DNA of 7,103 nucleotides from Puniceicoccaceae bacterium (GTDB lineage: Bacteria > Verrucomicrobiota > Verrucomicrobiia > Opitutales > Coraliomargaritaceae). A program made the translations under genes and the position numbers. Each line of letters opens with the position of its first letter. Position 1 is the stretch's first letter. The notes under the pieces are model-generated. The model ran no database searches and had not been told where the DNA came from. It was given only the letters and a program-made list of their open reading frames with translations. The stretch spans positions 1-7,103 of the forward strand of contig PXBU01000364.1 of the NCBI GenBank assembly GCA_003566795.1, in the 5' to 3' direction. Below are positions 1 to 5,818 of this stretch, in pieces.

Positions 1-2
1 GG

Positions 3-269
3 GCGAGTTGCGACCACCACACTCTCGAGCTACCGCCAGAACTTACCCAGCGGTGTGATTACCTGTCTGACTGGTTTGAAACCTACGATCCCGGGTCACT
101 CGATTCGCCCCCCGACTGGCCCGCTTACGGCGCCTATCTATTGGCACTCGCGATTGACCTCAAGCGCTACTTCGGCACATCGGCTCAGATTTTCGTCCGG
201 GATGGTGAGGGATTCAGCGAAATGACAGGCGTTTTCAGTTGCATGAAAGAGCGGACTGCTTGCGAATAG
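3..269 (+). CDS. 3' end of an unrecognised protein (partial, start outside window)
   Basis: An open frame enters from the left edge and ends at TAG 267-269, giving 88 visible C-terminal residues. The stretch LPPELTQRCDYLSDWFETYD, followed by a Pro/Asp/Tyr-rich segment and the helix-like AYLLALAIDLKRYFG, has the acidic, aromatic-rich composition of a soluble folded protein, whereas the other frames here are Arg/Ser/Pro-rich or broken. I do not recognise the family. The last 20 or so residues (GFSEMTGVFSCMKERTACE) look less protein-like, so the natural C-terminus may have been replaced by a rearrangement; the downstream region holds IS debris. No function is proposed. Confidence 0.5.
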   Translation, partial: ASCDHHTLELPPELTQRCDYLSDWFETYDPGSLDSPPDWPAYGAYLLALAIDLKRYFGTSAQIFVRDGEGFSEMTGVFSCMKERTACE

Positions 270-582
270 GCAACCATCCGAGACTCCGCCCATTCCCCTC
301 TCATCCCTCTGGAGCCCGACAGTCTCCAATGGTAGGTTGACACTGTCAGCGACCACCTGCCCAGAAGGATGTTCTGACGCAGTACCCTTGGCCACGCCAA
401 TAATCCTGCCTTGGGATGCCGCTGACTCTCCGTCTGGTTTTGGCTGGGTTGTCTGGGCGCTGGGACCCGTCCCCAGATGTACCGCCAGACGGAGATGTCC
501 CGGCATTTTTTGAGGCTATATCCGGATCTCGCAAACCCCTGATTGCCCGCATCGCCTGATCTGACTGCCTGTGCCGGCGTTT
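270..582. other. Gene-poor stretch between the left partial gene and the ISL3 remnant
   Basis: I see no convincing gene in this stretch. Minus-strand frames stay open through part of it, but they have no ribosome binding site, low-complexity products, and run into the plus-strand gene. The only clear structure is an 11-bp perfect inverted repeat, TCTCCGTCTGG (427-437) and CCAGACGGAGA (485-495), with 47 bases between. Because the ISL3 transposase remnant ends at 583, part of this stretch may be the outer end of that element, but no terminal inverted repeat can be assigned since the other end is missing. Confidence 0.4.
427..495. repeat. 11-bp perfect inverted repeat with 47-bp spacer
   Basis: TCTCCGTCTGG at 427-437 is the exact reverse complement of CCAGACGGAGA at 485-495; pairing stops at 426/496. 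It lies in the gene-poor stretch beside the ISL3 remnant. It could be a stem-loop or a relic of a small mobile element. No function is shown by the sequence. Confidence 0.4.
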
Positions 583-843
583 TCATAGTGTGCGGAACCG
601 AACTGGAATTTGCCCAGGCAGATCGAGGTCTCCAACGGTCAGGTAGATCATGTCGGAAAACGCATCGAGATGACGGAAGCCACTGGCCCGATTCTTAACG
701 ATCTTGACGATGCGATTGAGGCCCTCGGCAATGGCGTTGGTTACGCGGGTGCCGATGAAGGCCAGCACCGCATCATGGTGGCGCCGGAGGGTATGGACGA
801 ACTTGCGCAGCGGCTCCAGACGACTGAGCGGTTGATTGAGAGT
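583..843 (-). pseudogene. ISL3-family transposase, C-terminal remnant
   Basis: The last 86 codons of a DDE transposase of the ISL3 (IS204/IS1001/IS1096/IS1165) type, ending at TGA 583-585. Diagnostic features are the segment LEPLRKFVHTLRRHHDAVL, then TNAIAEGLNRIVKIVKNRASGFRHL, the family's conserved tail in which the Glu of AEGLN is expected to be the third catalytic acid, and the ending DLDLPGQIPVRFRTL. Full proteins are about 400 residues, so roughly four fifths, including both catalytic Asp residues, are missing. The fragment starts directly at the stop codon of the diguanylate cyclase gene and happens to be in the same frame. It cannot be active and marks an old insertion followed by deletion. 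Confidence 0.85.
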
Positions 844-2427
844 CTATTGATCCCATGCTTCCACGCGGTTTCGGCCTTTTGTCTTGGCGCGCATGAGCGC
901 CTCGTCGGCCAGGCGATAGAAATCCTTGGTACTGGTTTGACCGGAAGCGCACACGGCCACGCCGATACTGATGGTTACGGTGAAGGTATCCAGCTCTGCA
1001 CCTCCATGCTGGGCCGCGGCAATGCCAACGCGTAGCCGCTCGGCAACCGCCAGCGCCTCATTCCGATCGGTGCCGGGCATCAGCAGCGCGAACTCTTCGC
1101 CGCCGAGCCGGACAGCCACGTCTTCGGCCCGCGTCACACCGTTGATGAGATGAGCAACCTTGATCAGCACGTCATCACCCGCTGGATGGCCAAAACGATC
1201 ATTGATCGTCTTGAACCAGTCCAGGTCCATCAGCAGGAGTGCGGTCGGTGTTCCCTGTCGCCGGGATCGGCTCAATTCGCGATCAGCCTGCTCGTTAAAG
1301 TCGCGACGATTACTCAAACCGGTCAATGGATCAACCAATGCAAGCCTCCGGAGTTTCTCCTGCGCCTCGTGCAGTGGGGCGATCTCGGTCGAGATGCCGA
1401 TTAGCATGCTGTCTTCCGCGTCGCCGGGGTCAAACGGGACTTTTGCGGTCCAGAAAAAGCGTCGCGTGCCGTCACCATCAAAGATCTCCTCCTTCCGGCG
1501 TTCGGGTTGACCCATTTCCATGACCCGGTTGCTCGCCTTGCGGAAATGCTCAGCGGCCTCACTACCCAGCAACTCAATGTCCGTCATGCCGATGATCTGG
1601 TCATGCGACAGGCCAAAAATGTCGGCGCAAGCCTGATTAACGTAACGATAACGATGCTGTTGGTCGATTATGAAAATGGCGGCATCAACGTTGTCGAGTA
1701 CCGCTTGAAGCAGGCGACGCCGCGCTTTGTTGCGTTCGGACAGGACTTCTTTCTGCGTTGCCAACTGGTGCGGGACGACCAGCACGAGAGAAAATAGCAG
1801 TGCAATAACCGCAGCCATCTCTGCCACAACGAAGACAACGTGCAGCGAATCGAGCTGTACAAGCCCCGCCGCTTCCACATCCGAACCAATCAGTACATAT
1901 GCGGCCTGCATTGCGCTGCTTCCGATCAGGACCGCAGCCGCACCGACGATGCTTCTTCCCACCAGCGTCCCGGCGAACGTGGGCGGCAGGCTCCATATTA
2001 TGAAACCTGCAGTTGCGATGATCCCCGCTGCCGAGGCGATCATCCGCCATTCGATGCCAGGCCAGCCGGTAACGACAAAACATAGAAATACGCCAGAGAT
2101 GGCGCTGATGGTGGCAAGGATTCCCCAGCCAGTGCGCCCAAAGGAGCGGCGTTGAAGGCGTCTAAATCCGACGCCAATGAGGAAAAGACTGACAGGGCTG
2201 AATGTGTTGGGCAGAAAGACCGAGAAGAACGTCAATCCTTCGTGCTGCAACATAAATAGTGGGCCGGTCATCGACAGCAGCATGGCGCTCGCGGTCCACC
2301 AGGGGAGGGACGCGACCTCATGGCGATGCCGGAGGGCGGACACGCCCAACAGACCGGTAGCTACAAAAGCTGTGGTCGCCACGGTAAATAGCAGCGTCCC
2401 GACGTCAACGGCAGAAAAGGTGCTCAT
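844..2427 (-). CDS. Membrane-anchored PAS-GGDEF diguanylate cyclase
   Basis: Predicted to condense two GTP into cyclic di-GMP, the second messenger for the switch between motile and sessile life. The 527-residue protein has an N-terminal membrane region (about 5-218) with seven likely hydrophobic spans and no recognised sensor family, a short basic linker (about 224-240), a PAS domain (about 241-350, starting LQAVLDNVDAAIFIIDQQHR), and a GGDEF domain (about 360-525). Key residues are intact: DLDWFKTIND (401-410) for metal and substrate, the signature GGEEF (442-446), and RAED (433-436) placed five residues before it as the inhibitory I-site, so it should be active and feedback-inhibited by product. 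The ATG at 2425-2427 lacks a strong Shine-Dalgarno. The gene lies between IS630 debris upstream and ISL3 debris downstream, so its regulation may have been altered. The ligand sensed is unknown. Confidence 0.93.
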   Translation of the reverse strand: MSTFSAVDVGTLLFTVATTAFVATGLLGVSALRHRHEVASLPWWTASAMLLSMTGPLFMLQHEGLTFFSVFLPNTFSPVSLFLIGVGFRRLQRRSFGRTGWGILATISAISGVFLCFVVTGWPGIEWRMIASAAGIIATAGFIIWSLPPTFAGTLVGRSIVGAAAVLIGSSAMQAAYVLIGSDVEAAGLVQLDSLHVVFVVAEMAAVIALLFSLVLVVPHQLATQKEVLSERNKARRRLLQAVLDNVDAAIFIIDQQHRYRYVNQACADIFGLSHDQIIGMTDIELLGSEAAEHFRKASNRVMEMGQPERRKEEIFDGDGTRRFFWTAKVPFDPGDAEDSMLIGISTEIAPLHEAQEKLRRLALVDPLTGLSNRRDFNEQADRELSRSRRQGTPTALLLMDLDWFKTINDRFGHPAGDDVLIKVAHLINGVTRAEDVAVRLGGEEFALLMPGTDRNEALAVAERLRVGIAAAQHGGAELDTFTVTISIGVAVCASGQTSTKDFYRLADEALMRAKTKGRNRVEAWDQ

Positions 2428-2463
2428 AGAGGCTGGGCGCCCCGAGTTATTCCTGAAAACTGA

Positions 2464-3072
2464 TCATTGAGACGGAAGCACATCACTTGTTTGACCAGCC
2501 TTAATGAGGACTTCCAAGGCAGATATTGACAAGATAAAAAGCTTGCTGGTGACGTTCATAGGCGACTCGATGAAGTCCTAAATGACGGCTGTCAGTTCCT
2601 GGTCCGGTATACAAGTGCGGCGTCTGATTTTTCAGTGGTTAAGCCGACAAGACCACGCAGCCAATTTCAACTAAGATGAACTCCGTGGGATGAAAAGCGG
2701 AAAACGCTTCGGTTGCTATTCAGCCACATTGTGACTTTCTGCCGTTTCTGAGTGGAACAGTTGAACGAAAGCAGGGAAACTCCAAGACTGTGGAATTTTC
2801 CTCTTCACCATCTTCAGCAAGGACAGGAACACTTCGTTACGGTGCTTTCGTTTGCGTTCTCCAGTAACCTTGCCGGTTACAACCGCCAGGTCGAGAAGTG
2901 GCGCGCAGCAGCCATGGCGCTTTCAGTTATTTGTCATTTTTTTACAATCTCGAGGCTCAACTGGACAGTCGATCTGCGTACGGTCCAAGGCTTGGATTGC
3001 GCTCTTGTCGTCTACGCAAAAGACAACAGGTTGTCCCTGAAGATTAAGGTCTGCGCGGAGACTATCACAAAG
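2464..3072 (-). pseudogene. IS630-family transposase, decayed remnant
   Basis: Minus-strand frame recognisable as an IS630-type DDE transposase. VVFCVDDKSAIQALDRTQ (about 3024-2971) matches the hallmark CVDEKSQIQALDRTQ and holds the first catalytic Asp. It is followed by KMTNN-stop-KRHG (family MTHDYKRHG), VTGKVTGERKRKHRNEVF, RFPLFIPRSSS-stop-LK (family TPTSSSWLN), KIRRRT (family KRIRRG) and a tail like the usual PKPFVWTASADDIL. Five in-frame stops (2923-2925, 2716-2718, 2671-2673, 2632-2634, 2578-2580) interrupt it, two at positions where the family or context expects Trp. The second catalytic Asp (VDNYATHKH region) and the final Glu (LNxVER region) are both lost. The frame is unbroken by indels for about 600 bp. 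The N-terminal portion beyond about 3072 is not recognisable. Confidence 0.8.
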
Positions 3073-3124
3073 CGCGGACCCAAAACAGAGGCAGCCTTGC
3101 CAGTGACAGTCATGCCGGCATTGA

Positions 3125-3313
3125 GTAGAGGCTTTCTGTGGCAACCAAAACGAGCTTCGATTTGCCTTCGGTGAGCTTGACGCGCCACGTGCCTACCCGG
3201 CGGTCGATGGCTATTGGACCGCAGCGAATTTTCGGGCTGATGCAGATGAGTCGGCCAAAAACAAGCGCGTTCTGATTGTTGCAGGCCATCTTCACAGCCT
3301 ATTTGGCGCTTAA
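3125..3313 (+). pseudogene. Orphan reading frame, possible 3' remnant of a lost gene
   Basis: A plus-strand frame open from just after TGA 3122-3124 to TAA 3311-3313 encodes about 62 residues with coding-like composition: NELRFAFGELDAPRAYPAVD, then GYWTAANFRADADESAKNKR and VLIVAGHLHSLFGA. There is no plausible start codon or ribosome binding site at its beginning, and its left edge coincides with where the IS630 transposase remnant stops being recognisable. I read it as the C-terminal part of a gene truncated by IS insertion or deletion. The family is not recognised. The opposite strand is also open here (61 codons), with a more basic product and no better support, so coding on either strand is uncertain. 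Confidence 0.35.
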
Positions 3314-3342
3314 TGCGACTAAAAAATCTATGGCGTTATGCA

Positions 3343-3370
3343 GTCCGGGGTAGCCGCAGCTACCCCGGAC
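3343..3370 (-). terminator. Strong GC hairpin after the lysine-rich gene
   Basis: GTCCGGGGTAGC (3343-3354) and GCTACCCCGGAC (3359-3370) form a perfect 12-bp stem with a four-base loop (CGCA). Reading on the minus strand it begins 16 bases after the TAG of the lysine-rich gene. The run of six T on that strand is not immediate but about 20 bases further on, so it is an imperfect intrinsic terminator. On the plus strand it follows the orphan frame ending at 3313, with no T run. It most likely ends transcription of the 3387-3807 gene. Confidence 0.6.
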
Positions 3371-3386
3371 CATCTTCCCTGAGCCC

Positions 3387-3807
3387 CTAAATACTGAACT
3401 TTTTCAGGCTGCGGACGGCCGCAGCTTCCAGATCAGCTATTCTCGCCTGCGCGGAACGATGGAAGTCCGCTACCGCGGCCTGCTGCTCGCTGGTTTTGGT
3501 CTGCGCCAACTCCACAACCGCCTCGCGCAGCTCTTCAACGGCCGTCAGCAGGCGCGTCATGCTGTCGGACGAACCGGCTTTCGTGCTTGATTTCTTCTTG
3601 GCGCGTTTCTTTTTCGAGGTTTTCTTCTTGCTCGCCTTTTTGCGAGTCGCTTTCTTCGACCCTGGCGCTGCCGCGACCTTCTTGGAGGCTTTCTTCTTGC
3701 CGGCCTTCTTCTTGCCGGCCTTCTTCTTGGAGGCCTTTTTCTTTGTGGCTTTCTTCTTTGTAGTCTTCTTCTTAGACGTCTTTTTTGAGAGGAATTTGCA
3801 GGGACAT
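3387..3807 (-). CDS. Lysine/alanine-rich H1/AlgP-like protein with an apparent frameshift in an A6 run
   Basis: The body of the gene encodes tandem short basic repeats of the KKKAT/KKKAS/KKKAG kind, typical of bacterial histone H1-like and AlgP-like nucleoid proteins, followed by a helical segment (SMTRLLTAVEELREAVVELA and on) ending at TAG 3387-3389. The only ATG that fits (3805-3807) starts MSLQIPLKK and then hits a stop after 11 codons. The lysine frame itself has no ATG, GTG, TTG or CTG between its upstream TGA and the repeats. Removing one A from the six-A run at 3781-3786 joins them into a 139-residue protein: basic repeats at about 8-76, helix at about 82-135. The cause may be a homopolymer error, a real mutation, or slippage or +1 recoding. 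DNA binding is inferred from composition. An internal ATG (residue 83 of the joined protein) could give a 57-residue product. Confidence 0.7.
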
Positions 3808-4005
3808 GGTCAGTTTCAGTTAACTTCCGGCACGAGTGGACGGGTTAGGCTCGCCGGAGGGCGGACCCATAACGCAGAGATCGGTTTGCCTCTCAGGACG
3901 TGAAGCGTTAGCGATCCCGGGTAAGTAGGATTTTGCAGAACACGCGCTCTATCTGAATCCGCCGGGGCCCCGTCCACTCTTCCTTGTTTGCGAGAGCAGC
4001 CAAGC

Positions 4006-4137
4006 ATGTCTGGTCGTCAGGCCCTGAAGAAAATGTGCCTGATCGCCTTGGTCCTCATCGCCTATGTCCTCAGCGCACGCTCACTCATCACTGATGATCT
4101 TCCAGCCGGTCCCATAGGGATTATTGGGCGAGTCTGA
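4006..4137 (+). CDS. Possible 43-residue small membrane protein
   Basis: A short plus-strand frame beginning MSGRQALKKMCLIALVLIAY has the basic-then-hydrophobic layout of a small membrane or signal-anchored protein (hydrophobic about residues 11-24). A weak purine-rich stretch (GAGAG) lies about 10 bases before the ATG. Its last 57 bases overlap the 3' end of the minus-strand secreted repeat gene, where the reading frame is constrained by the other gene. I do not recognise it, and the hydrophobic run could be chance. Confidence 0.2.
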   Translation: MSGRQALKKMCLIALVLIAYVLSARSLITDDLPAGPIGIIGRV

Positions 4138-4539
4138 CTGGTAGGGAGAGCCAGCCCCGAACGGATTGTTGATGCTGTCCGGCGAGTACGGGCTACCAAA
4201 GCGGCCATACGGGTTGGAGATCGAATCCGGGTCGTAGGGATTGGTGCTCAACCGCCCACGATAATTGCCCTGCGCGTCATACAGGCGCGGCGCCTGAGTG
4301 GCATAGGGATTGGTGGCGCTGTTGTTGGAATATGGGCTGCCGAAACGGCTGTAGGTATTGTTGATCCCGTCGGACTGATATGGACTGCCGGCACCGTATG
4401 GATTGGCGGTCGAGCGGCTGTCGTATGGGTTGCTGCTCAGATTGCCAAGGCGTTGTTGCGATACTGCCAGGCTCGAGACCATGATCAGTGTCGCGGCCAG
4501 CGCAACGAAAAAGATCGGTCGATGTGTTTGTTGGTTCAT
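4081..4539 (-). CDS. Secreted NPYG/GSPY-repeat protein of unknown function
   Basis: A 152-residue protein with a signal peptide (MNQQTHRP, hydrophobic core about 9-25, likely cleavage after AVS at 27), then almost wholly Asn/Pro/Tyr/Gly/Ser repeats. Units of the forms NPYDxxSxxNPYG, GSPYxxDxINN and NNPYG occur in two blocks (about 35-69 and 98-143), separated by APRLYDAQGNYRGRL (73-87), a conserved-looking centre. The final GTGWKIISDE resembles the ending of similar short secreted proteins I recall from proteobacteria, which have no assigned function. The repeat chemistry suggests an extended, tyrosine-rich periplasmic or surface polypeptide. The start is supported by AGGAG eight bases upstream. 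It stands alone in its orientation group, with 186 bp to the next gene upstream. Confidence 0.8.
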   Translation of the reverse strand: MNQQTHRPIFFVALAATLIMVSSLAVSQQRLGNLSSNPYDSRSTANPYGAGSPYQSDGINNTYSRFGSPYSNNSATNPYATQAPRLYDAQGNYRGRLSTNPYDPDSISNPYGRFGSPYSPDSINNPFGAGSPYQSDSPNNPYGTGWKIISDE

Positions 4540-4547
4540 TCAAAAAG

Positions 4548-4552
4548 CTCCT
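4548..4552 (-). promoter_or_regulatory. Ribosome binding site of the NPYG-repeat gene
   Basis: AGGAG on the minus strand, eight bases from the ATG at 4537-4539. It fixes the start of the secreted repeat protein. Confidence 0.75.
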
Positions 4553-4568
4553 ACTGCGGATTGTTGCT

Positions 4569-4579
4569 GGCGTGACGCC
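4569..4579. repeat. Short 11-bp palindrome
   Basis: GGCGTGACGCC is GGCGT and ACGCC around one central G. It lies between the 19-bp palindrome (4596-4614) and the start of the NPYG-repeat gene. It may be a second regulator half-site or chance; no recognised regulator consensus. Confidence 0.25.
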
Positions 4580-4595
4580 CACTCCAGCATTGGAT

Positions 4596-4614
4596 GAAAC
4601 GCCTGAGGTGTTTC
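4596..4614. promoter_or_regulatory. 19-bp near-perfect palindrome, candidate operator
   Basis: GAAACGCCTGAGGTGTTTC consists of nine-base arms around a central G, all complementary except one G·T pair. It sits 57 bases upstream of the ATG of the secreted NPYG-repeat gene, where a promoter would be expected, although I cannot assign clear -35/-10 boxes. It has no T run, so it is more like a dimeric repressor/activator site than a terminator. The binding protein is unknown. Confidence 0.35.
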
Positions 4615-4725
4615 GACTCAACTCTTGCCAAGCGTAGCCATTGACGCTGACCAGACGGTTTCAAGTATCTACGGGAACACCTCTTTCCGGCGAACTTCCC
4701 CTCCGATTCCGGCTGGGGCGTCTCT

Positions 4726-5550
4726 CTACTCATGGCTTCGATATCCCCTTCCTTTTGAGGATTGCAATTGGCATAGCGCCTGCTGGATGCGCTCACCCAC
4801 TAAGTTTCCCGCCTCTAGCCAGCGGCCGGTGGATTCGTCCACATAGAGTCCACGGTTGACCTCGACCATCAGGGCGCTGACACGCCTGTCCTTTCGGTAG
4901 CACGAACCTGGCACCAGCGCACCGGCGAACGGTCTGTTGATGGCCACATCAAAACCTTCGGCACGGAACGTATGCAGAGCGGACAGTCGGAGTTGACCGG
5001 GCGTGTGATATCCGTCCATGCCCAGGCAGATTTCCGGTCGAGTTGGATTCTGATCTGGCTCATAGGGCAGCGGTCTGGACGGGAAGCTGTGGCAGTCGAT
5101 CAGCAGGCAGCGGCCGTGCCGGCCGATGGCTCTGTCGACTGCCGCTTCCAGTCTTCGGTGGTGCGGCCAGTACCAGTCATCCAGAAGAGTATGGCGTTCC
5201 CGAGCAGAGATGGGTCGCCGCAGCGAGCGGCCATGCGATGTTGACCGGTAGATCACCCCCATCCCGCGCGCTGCCATGGGCTCATCGGCATCGTCGGAAA
5301 AACGCTCGACATCAACCACCAGTCGGCTAACCGGAGCCCGCACCACAGCAGGGTCGCGGACATCCAGGCCAAACAGTCGCGCGGTGGCATGATCAGTCAT
5401 GCACAGAAGTTCATCGGCCAGTTCCGAGTCGCTCAGGACAAACTGCTCTCGCACTTCGGCAGGGATGTCCATGGCATCGTGCGGCAGGTGCCACACGACG
5501 TCCGGCTGAGAGACCGGGCGCTCGTGGGTGTCGACTTTCAACGGACTCAC
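4726..5550 (-). CDS. N-formylglutamate amidohydrolase family protein
   Basis: A 274-residue protein of the FGase/HutG-like family, zinc hydrolases that release formate from N-formyl-L-glutamate in histidine breakdown or act on related N-acyl amino acids. Family landmarks in order: HLPHDA (21-26; usually SPHSG-like), TDHATARLFG (52-61), VVDVERFSDDADEPM (78-92; usual vDxNR), IDCHSFPS (151-158; usual DxHS), EICLG (173-177), INRPFAGALVP (204-214; usual tPYxGg) and MVEVNRGLYVDE (228-239; usual EinR.LYmde). The length is normal and no key motif is missing. The start is a GTG (5548-5550) that overlaps the TGA of the upstream 59-residue gene in a GTGA junction, implying translational coupling. No hut genes are nearby, so the substrate cannot be fixed as formylglutamate. 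Confidence 0.87.
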   Translation of the reverse strand: MSPLKVDTHERPVSQPDVVWHLPHDAMDIPAEVREQFVLSDSELADELLCMTDHATARLFGLDVRDPAVVRAPVSRLVVDVERFSDDADEPMAARGMGVIYRSTSHGRSLRRPISARERHTLLDDWYWPHHRRLEAAVDRAIGRHGRCLLIDCHSFPSRPLPYEPDQNPTRPEICLGMDGYHTPGQLRLSALHTFRAEGFDVAINRPFAGALVPGSCYRKDRRVSALMVEVNRGLYVDESTGRWLEAGNLVGERIQQALCQLQSSKGRGYRSHE

Positions 5551-5726
5551 CGCTTCTTCGGCCAGACATGCCGGCCGATCGCGCGCATCTCGGCTGGCGT
5601 CAGCAGGCCCGAATCTGCAATCCAGTGGAAGCGATCCAGATCCTTGACCTCGATTTCTTCGATCAGCGAGGCGATGACCAGGTGGATGGCTGCAGTGCGT
5701 TCGTCAAGATCGCTGCTGGGGCACAC
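5547..5726 (-). CDS. 59-residue protein, paralogous to the C-terminus of the 166-residue gene product
   Basis: The best start is GTG 5724-5726, seven bases after AGAGGA (5734-5739). An ATG further upstream (5766-5768) lies inside the 57-bp repeat, has no ribosome binding site and would add 14 residues. The segment DLDERTAAIHLVIASL followed by RFHWIADSGLLTPAEMRAI aligns without gaps over about 50 residues with DLDERSVAIHLLKASL and RYHFIRDCDLLSVSDIIAI at the C-terminus of the neighbouring gene product (about 22 identities by eye). It is an acidic, helix-rich small domain with no recognised family. Its stop overlaps the start of the amidohydrolase gene, so the two are probably translated together; a role as a small partner or regulator is a guess. 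Confidence 0.65.
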   Translation of the reverse strand: MCPSSDLDERTAAIHLVIASLIEEIEVKDLDRFHWIADSGLLTPAEMRAIGRHVWPKKR

Positions 5727-5733
5727 GGTGCCT

Positions 5734-5739
5734 TCCTCT
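5734..5739 (-). promoter_or_regulatory. Ribosome binding site deciding the GTG start of the 59-residue gene
   Basis: AGAGGA on the minus strand lies seven bases before GTG 5724-5726. The same AGAGGA core lies the same distance before the chosen start of the 117-residue gene, which also follows a copy of the 57-bp repeat. Confidence 0.6.
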
Positions 5740-5747
5740 TTGCAAAG

Positions 5748-5804
5748 GCCCTGTTTAGCGGTATGCATTTAACGTCCCCCGCAAGTCGGGCTAAATCAGG
5801 ACGT
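5748..5804 (-). repeat. 57-bp structured repeat, copy 1 (attC-like?)
   Basis: 54 of 57 positions are identical to copy 2 at 6712-6768, in the same orientation. On the plus strand CCTGTTTAGC (5750-5759) pairs with GCTAAATCAGG (5790-5800) to give ten base pairs with one bulged T, enclosing 30 bases. A competing fold pairs ACGTCC with GGACGT (5799-5804). Read in gene direction the arms are ATTTAGC and GCTAAAC, each one base from the integron attC boxes RYYYAAC and GTTRRRY, and the two differences compensate each other. It begins 14 bases after the stop of the 166-residue gene and ends 21 bases before the start of the 59-residue gene. Confidence 0.75.
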
Positions 5805-5818
5805 CTTTCAGGTTATGA

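Noticed and set aside
138..506. Minus-strand 122-codon open frame
   Set aside because: It overlaps the better plus-strand partial gene, has no ribosome binding site, and its product is low in hydrophobic core pattern with no recognisable motif.
610..1035. Plus-strand 141-codon frame
   Set aside because: It is antisense to the ISL3 remnant and the end of the GGDEF domain, both of which are recognised on the minus strand.
2752..3174. Plus-strand 140-codon open frame starting MEQLNESRETPR
   Set aside because: It is antisense to the IS630 transposase remnant, which shows clear family motifs on the minus strand.
3496..3903. Plus-strand frame rich in Phe (FFLPAFF-type repeats), suggestive of a membrane protein
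   Set aside because: It is the antisense of the lysine/alanine repeat gene: AAG/AAA codons read backwards give Phe and Leu. The minus-strand product matches a known compositional class.
3808..4005. tRNA or other structured RNA in the gap before the lysine-rich gene
   Set aside because: No T-loop or anticodon-arm pattern found; only short GC palindromes such as CGGGGCCCCG at 3963-3972, which lack a loop.
5766..5768. ATG start inside repeat copy 1 for the small gene upstream of the amidohydrolase
   Set aside because: It lies within the repeat, lacks a ribosome binding site, and the corresponding bases in copy 2 are not ATG; GTG 5724-5726 has a well-spaced AGAGGA.
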